From the NCBI RefSeq assembly GCF_040807025.1, contig NC_090964.1, forward strand, positions 6,572,001 to 6,636,000: a stretch of 64,000 nucleotides of DNA. Reading direction: 5' to 3'. Within the stretch, counting starts at the first letter, position 1. Every line of letters starts with the position of its first letter. The notes under the pieces are model-generated. The model ran no database searches and was not told the DNA's origin. It worked only from the letters and a program-made list of their open reading frames with translations. A program made the position numbers and the translations under genes. The DNA is from Struthio camelus. Lineage: Eukaryota; Chordata; Aves; Struthioniformes; Struthionidae. Of the stretch, positions 58,738 to 64,000 are shown one piece after another.

Positions 58738-59970
58738 GGCTCCCGCTGCCCTCCGCCCCCAGGCCGCGGTGGTGGGTGGGGAGGGGGCTCCAGGGTGACG
58801 CTGACATGTGCCTGGGCCAAAATCCATAAATCAGGGTCAGCCCTGGCGCGTGGGGCTCTGTCTCCCGTCTCCACTGTGTCCTGTCTTGCAGCTGAGTGTG
58901 TCCCCTGTGGCTGTTTGTGCCAGTCCGTCCTCTCCCGCCGGATTGGGGAGATGGAGAGGCTCTTCCCCCCGCTTTCCAAGCGGAGGATTAAACCCCTCTC
59001 CCTGTCGGTGTCTGGCCGGTCTCTGCCTCCTCGTCTGTGTCCTGCTGCCGGCTCCCTCCTCCAGCTGCCACGGGCTCCCTGCCCCCTCCCCAAATCTGTC
59101 GCCCCGAGGCTGAGCCAAGCAGGGGCTGGTGCTGTTCGTGCCCGCTGTGCCCACGCGCCTCGTGGCCTTGCCGTGTCTAACGTCCGGGGGCCCTGCCCCA
59201 TCTCTCTTTCCTTGCACGCTGCCAGAGAGGACAACCAGTAGGTGCTGGGTGCCGGCGAGAGGACGGGGAAGGGGCTGCCCCCTGCGCCCCGAGAGCTGAA
59301 CCCTTTCCTCGCCCCTCCTCAGCAGGGAACGGCTCGTCCCCTCTTTCCTGATGTGCATGAAGGGGGCTTTTCTGCTGGTTTGCTCTTTTCCTGGGAGTAG
59401 TTACCCTGTGGAAGGCCACCCTCAGCGGGGGAAGGAACAGGAAGGGGGTGCCCCCCCGTTTTTTACCCCCCCTTCCATGCACTGAGCCCCAGCAGGATGG
59501 AGCTGATGCGTGGCCACTTGGCACAGCCGTGCCCCTGCTGCCACTGACCCACCGCTACCACCCTGGAGCCAGGAGATTTGGGGTTGCTCCTGCCACCGGC
59601 GAGGTCTGCGGGTTGCAGCCACGGGCTTTTCCTTCAGCACTTTGGCTCGAGCATCCAGCCCGTGTGCATTAACATCCTGCAGAGTCCCAGCCCCGTGCAT
59701 CGCCCCACCTCCTTCCCCGCTCTCCCCCCTCCGAGCCCCCGGCCCCCGTTTTCTCCCCTGGCAGCTCTGCCCCGTCCCCTCCGTGCCCGCAGGAGGAGCA
59801 GAGCCAGGGCCTCGCTGTGTGCTTTTGCTGTGCATCTGTGTTGCCGTGTGGTCCGGGGGGTCCCCAGCCCCCCTGTGTGTCGTTCTGGGTGGGGGGATGT
59901 GTGCCGTGTGCCGTGGGGTGAGACTTGTAGCTCGGGCTGCCCCAATTAAACTCTGCAAGGTGATGCCTGT
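58738..59970 (+). other. CD164L2: CD164L2 3' untranslated region / possible last intron and exon
   Basis: From the stop to the ATTAAA signal. It holds a strong acceptor (TTTCCTTGCACGCTGCCAG, AG at 59224-59225) followed by a short in-frame tail and TAG, so part of it may be intronic in an alternative transcript. Confidence 0.55.
59945..59950 (+). terminator. CD164L2: CD164L2 polyadenylation signal ATTAAA
   Basis: The common variant ATTAAA is followed 15-25 bases later by a GU-containing stretch (GTGATGCCTGTGC). Cleavage is expected near 59965-59970. Confidence 0.6.
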
Positions 59971-62900
59971 GCATCCGGCCGCGGCAGCCCCGGTGTCGCT
60001 GGAAGGGGTGTCGCAGCCCAGGGAGGTTCATGCACCCAGGGTGGGGGTGCATGAGGGGGTGCCTGGGTGTGGAAAACCTCTGCCCCCCATCCCGTCCCCG
60101 CGGTAGCTCCCGTCTATGCACCATTTCCCAGGGCTGTCCCTTCCCCGTGGCAGCGTTACATGCCCGCCTGGGCTCCTGAGTGCTCCCCGTGCACCGCAGT
60201 GCAGTGCGATGCAGTGCGGGGTGGGTGCAGGGGGCTGCCCTGCTGCACCCATCCTCCCCACGGGCCAGCGGGTGCCCGGGCACCGCGGGGCAGAGCCTCC
60301 CGGGCCCGTTCTGCTACTCGCTCTCGTCTGTCTGCTGCTCTAGGATCTGAGGCCGGTGCCCACCTGGGGCTGGGGAAACGCTTCCCTGCTCCTCCGCGGG
60401 GCAGGCGGAGAAGAGGTCAGCGCTGCCGGCTGCCTTGCCCCCTGCTAGGATCGTCTCGACCCGGCTGCAGGGCCCCTGCCCACCTCCCTCCCACACCACG
60501 ACTATGCAAAGCGCTGCCCGCGGTGGCGGGGGAACGGGCTCACCCGCTCCCCTTCCCTCCTGGGGGCTGGTGCCGGGGGGACGGCGTGGGCTGGCTGCGG
60601 TCAGGGAGCGGGCGCTGCCCCGCGTGGCCGCTCTGCTCCTGGGTAATTGCACGGCTGCCCCCTGGGGTGGGGGGGACGTGTCACCCAGGCCTGAGCGCAG
60701 TTTGCCGCAAGGGTGGTGATGCTCCCCTGCACCCAGCGTAGCCGTGGTTGCACCCTCCAGCCTCTGCGGGAGCAGAGCAGGTTGGAGGGGTGCAGCTGGG
60801 CACGGCCTGGGGTGCTGGGGCAGGGGGCCCCATCCAGCCCTGACTCCCAGCTGTGGGCTTTCCCCTCTCTTTTAGCCTGTCCCGCTCCCCTGGCCCTGCT
60901 TTGTGTGTGCTGGGAGGGGGCACAGGAGCCAGAGGGGGATCCAGGGCACCCTTGGGAGTCAGGGGACACTTGGCCAGGGCTGGGAGCAGGATGGCCGTGG
61001 CTTTCCCAGGAGCAGTTCGCCAGCCCAAGCCCCGGCCCCCCAACCCCACGGTGGGCAGAGCTGGAGCATCCTGCGGGGTGGAGCTGGCGCAGGGCGGGCG
61101 AAGACCCAGTAAAGGATTTTCCTCCGATCTCAGGTCTCCGTATCGTGGTTATGCATGCAGATAGCAGCCCCGAGCCACGCACACCCGCAGAGCCCGAGCG
61201 ACAGGCCCTTCCTCGGGAAGGGCGCCCACAGGGACTTTGAGCTGTTTTGTTGCCTGCTGAAATTTTGGTTGCTGTAGTGCGTCATCTCTGGGATGGAGCA
61301 ATAGGACAGTGTTCCCTCCTGTCCCAGGGGAACCACCAGCATCTCCCTGCTGGCAAGCATCACCCCTGGTCCCCGCGGTGTCCCCCATCGCAGCCCCTCC
61401 GCGGGCACGTGCTCCTTGCCTCCCCTCGGGGAGGCTGCAGCAAGCGGGTCGGAGCCGTGGGGCCGAGGCCGGAGGATTTCGGGAATTGTTGGGCTGGGCT
61501 CTGTGGCTCCGGAAGAGCGTGGGCGGCTCCCCCGGGCCCGCCTGGCTGGAAAGCTTTGCTCAGGCCCAGCTTTGAGGCTTCGTTCGCTGGCGGCCAAGCA
61601 ACGTCATCCCGACAGCCCGGGGAAGGAGAGCTGCGCGGGGCCCCGGGCCGGCAGCCTCTGCCATGGTGCAGGGACAGCTTTGGGGAGAGCAGGGGGTTCG
61701 CGCGCGTGCAAGACTCAACCGAGCCTTCGCCAGCGGTGCGCTCGCACCTTCTCCCTGCACCACGCCAAGCCTCGGCAGTGAAAGCTTTGCTCCTCGCCGG
61801 GCTCAACGCCGCTCCTTGCAGCAGTCCCAGCTGGTGCTGGTGTGGCCGGCGCTGAGCCCCTGCAGCATGGAGTGATCCTGATGAGTCTGGCAGCTCTCGC
61901 TGCTGTCGAGCCAGCTAATTTTAACCCTGCTCCTTCCAGCTCACCCAGCTCTCGTCACCCCTGCATGAAAGGTCTCCCTGCATGAAAGGACTGTCTCTGT
62001 GCACTGAACTCCCCTGCACTCTCCTCCAAAGGGCTGAGTGCTGCTGGGGCCACCCGCTTGGGCTCCTGCACGTGGGGCTGAGCCGAGGCAAGGGCAGAGG
62101 GCACCCAGGGCCTGCAGGCAGGACCAGGAGCCGAGGACGCTCCTGAGGGCTGGGAGAGCAGGGCCAGCTGGATGCAGCTGCCAACACTCGGCTCCGCGGA
62201 AGAGGCCGTGTCCCCCCCAGGGATGCGGCTGACACAGCGGGGGTCAGCCGGCCGCGGGAAGGGCACAGCGGCTGTAGCCCCAGCCCCGGTCTGGGGCGTT
62301 CGAAGCGGGAGCAGAGCCCACGCCACTTTTGTGGGTGCTCAGAGCTGTCCTTGCTCCCTGAATGTCCTGCTCCAGAGAGCTCAAATTTCCATGGCTGGAA
62401 ACAGGCCACGTTTGAAAATCCACACGGCTGTGGGTTTCCAAACCCTCCAGCCCCCATGGCGCTGCAGCCTGGCTTCCAGCTCCCCACAGACGCAGGAGCT
62501 CAAGGGGGAGAAAAATCCCTGCGGCTACATCAGCTCCTGTAACGTCAGGCTTCCCCGCACCCCAGTGCCTTGAAGTGCTGGGAGCGGGGACAGCGAGGAG
62601 GGAAGCGCGTTCCCGTGGCGGCTGGAGAGGGGCCGGGCACACTGTGTTCGCAGCCGCCAGACCCTCAGGCTCTGCCTTTCCCAAAACTGCATCCTGGCAG
62701 AGCAGCGAGCCCGGACACGCAAGGGACTGGTGTCCCCAGTGTCCCCGCAGGCATCTGGCGCTCCCCTTTTCTTCCTCCTCTCCAAAGCTGGCCCGGTCCC
62801 GGGATGGGAACAACGCCACGACGGCTCACCCAGCCTGGAGGTGCTGCGCGAACCTGTCCCCCGCGTGCAGCCATGCACCTGAGACTTTCCCAGCTGGGAA

Positions 62901-63500
62901 AAGCTTCCCCGTCCCACTGGATTTCTTCAGAGCCAGCTGGGTCTCAGCCAAGCCTGCGCCTCCCTTTAGCTCTGCTGGGACAGCTCCCTGACAAGCGCCG
63001 CCAGCCCTGTTTGCGTCTCCCCGGGGACCTTCCCCAGCCCCTTGCGGGGACGCAGGTGGGACAGCAGAGCCCGTCACCCAGGGGAAACGCTGCTTCGCCT
63101 TCCCCTCCCACCACAGATCCCACTTCATCATATTTATTCCAGCTGCGATATCTCCAGCAGCGCTTGGCGGGACGGAGCAGGCACACGGGTTCCCACGCTC
63201 CGTGCAAGCGCCGCCGGCCCGCACCGCACCGCAGCCCCGTCCGGCTGCAGCGTGCCCAGGCCCGGCCGCGCCCCCCGCCCCGGGCGCCCCCGGCCCGGCC
63301 CCCCCCCCCCCCCCCGCGCCGCTTCCCCTTTCCTGCCCCGCTGCCGTTTTGCAACCGGCCCTTTCGCCCTTTGCAACCGGGGCGGGGGGTGCCGGGGCGC
63401 TGCGGCGCGGCACCCGGCGAATCGGCCCCCCCCCGCCGCATCGGCCCCCCCCCCCGCCGCCGCCGTCGCTTCCCCCCGGGGGGGCGGGCGGGCCCCGGCC
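59971..63500. other. Intergenic region between CD164L2 and MAP3K6
   Basis: GC-rich unique sequence with no supported gene. No collagen-like Gly-X-Y run or fibrinogen-like domain was noticed, so a ficolin gene at the human FCN3 position is not evident. A C17 homopolymer lies at 63299-63315. Confidence 0.55.
63299..63315. repeat. C17 homopolymer
   Basis: Seventeen consecutive C on the plus strand in the MAP3K6 upstream CpG island. Confidence 0.75.
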
Positions 63501-63907
63501 GGCGGCGCGGCCCCACGTGGCCGCCGTTGACTCAGAGCCGGGGCAGGCGGAAGCGGCTCCCGGTGCCCGGAGCGGGGCGGCGCGGTGCGGAGCGGAGCAG
63601 AGCGGGGCTCGGGGCGGTGCGGAGCTCGGGGCGGTGCGGGGCTGCCCGGTGCGGAGCGGGATATCTCCTTGCGGAGTCGGGTGCGGAGCGGAGCAGCCCG
63701 GTGCGGAGCCGCCTGGGGCGCAGGAAAGGGCAGCGCGGTGCGGGGCCCGGTGCGCGGTGCGGAGCCGTCCAGTGCGGGGCCCGGTGCGCGGTGCGGAGCA
63801 GGGAGCAGCCTGGTGCACGGTACGAGCCCACCCGGTGCGGAGCAGGGCAGCCCAGTGCAGAGGAATAGGTAATAGCCCCCCTGACGCGGGGCAGGCAGCC
63901 CCCAGGC
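63501..63907 (+). promoter_or_regulatory. MAP3K6: MAP3K6 CpG-island promoter and 5' leader
   Basis: An E-box CACGTG (63514-63519) and a perfect AP-1 site TGACTCA (63528-63534) lie about 0.4 kb before the start codon in CpG-rich DNA. An in-frame TAG at 63866-63868 stops the frame 14 codons upstream of the ATG, supporting the chosen start. AP-1 would suit a stress-kinase gene, but this is inference. Confidence 0.5.
63590..63860. repeat. Degenerate GGTGCGGAGC tandem array
   Basis: Ten or more variants of GGTGCGGAGC/GGTGCGGGGC spaced irregularly, probably within the MAP3K6 5' leader. G-rich on the sense strand. Confidence 0.75.
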
Positions 63908-64000
63908 ATGGAGGGTCCGGGGATGCCCCTGGTCGCCGGGAGCTGCTGGCAGGACCCACTGGCCGTGGCGGGCACGGCGGGCCGGCCGGTGTGCGGGGCC
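63908..64000 (+). CDS. MAP3K6: MAP3K6 (ASK2) N-terminus, cut by window end
   Basis: The first 31 codons (MEGPGMPLVAGSCWQDPLAV at the start) are visible before the window ends. AGSCWQDPLAVA matches the N-terminal part of human MAP3K6, and the gene lies next to CD164L2 as in human (bar FCN3). MAP3K6 is a cytoplasmic stress-activated kinase that acts with ASK1 upstream of JNK/p38; none of its catalytic domain is in the window. The upstream in-frame TAG supports the start. Confidence is limited by the short visible length. Confidence 0.8.
   Translation, partial: MEGPGMPLVAGSCWQDPLAVAGTAGRPVCGA

Noticed and set aside
62570-63959. Open frames of 377-432 codons around the MAP3K6 upstream region
   Set aside because: They run through the GGTGCGGAGC array and homopolymer C runs. 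The real MAP3K6 frame starts at 63908 and has an in-frame stop at 63866.

Overview
The window is vertebrate nuclear DNA, most likely a bird (probably a microchromosome, possibly another archosaur). Four things point this way: spliced genes with GT-AG introns and short spacing, CpG-rich intergenic DNA studded with G/C homopolymers and minisatellites, a fragment resembling the 3' end of a CR1 LINE, and very few transposons. The species cannot be told from the sequence.

Four protein-coding genes are recognised from their translations, in the order WASF2(+) - GPR3(-) - CD164L2(+) - MAP3K6(+). This is the human 1p36.11 order read from the other side. In human FCN3 lies between CD164L2 and MAP3K6; nothing ficolin-like was seen here.

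Layout. Positions 1-9580 are GC-rich, with no convincing gene. They hold AT-richer islands carrying homeodomain-type motifs (candidate developmental enhancers), a 16-bp/64-bp minisatellite (8297-8935) and a C-rich tandem array (9060-9400). WASF2 has a CpG promoter and a noncoding exon 1 near 9900-9989, a 17-kb first intron, eight coding exons (26984-39134, 500 aa) and a 3'UTR of about 4.6 kb to near 43705. From 43706 to 49744 lies a CpG-rich stretch between the convergent WASF2 and GPR3 genes, with promoter-like TATA/CRE clusters but no recognised gene. GPR3 (minus) has a single coding exon (50699-51685, 328 aa), an AU-rich 3'UTR and a CRE/CCAAT promoter near 52.5-52.8 kb. CD164L2 (plus) has five coding exons (54844-58737, 171 aa) and a 3'UTR ending near 59970. 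The last 93 bases are the first codons of MAP3K6, cut by the window edge.

The genes share no single pathway. WASF2 drives Arp2/3 actin nucleation, GPR3 is a constitutively Gs-coupled receptor, CD164L2 is a sialomucin-like membrane protein and MAP3K6 is a stress kinase. No previously undescribed biological system was found. The observations most worth checking are the stop codon of CD164L2 overlapping a good splice donor, a possible hidden exon in the WASF2 3'UTR, orphan promoter signals in the intergenic CpG domain, the homeodomain-motif islands, and the two strand-asymmetric arrays upstream of WASF2.
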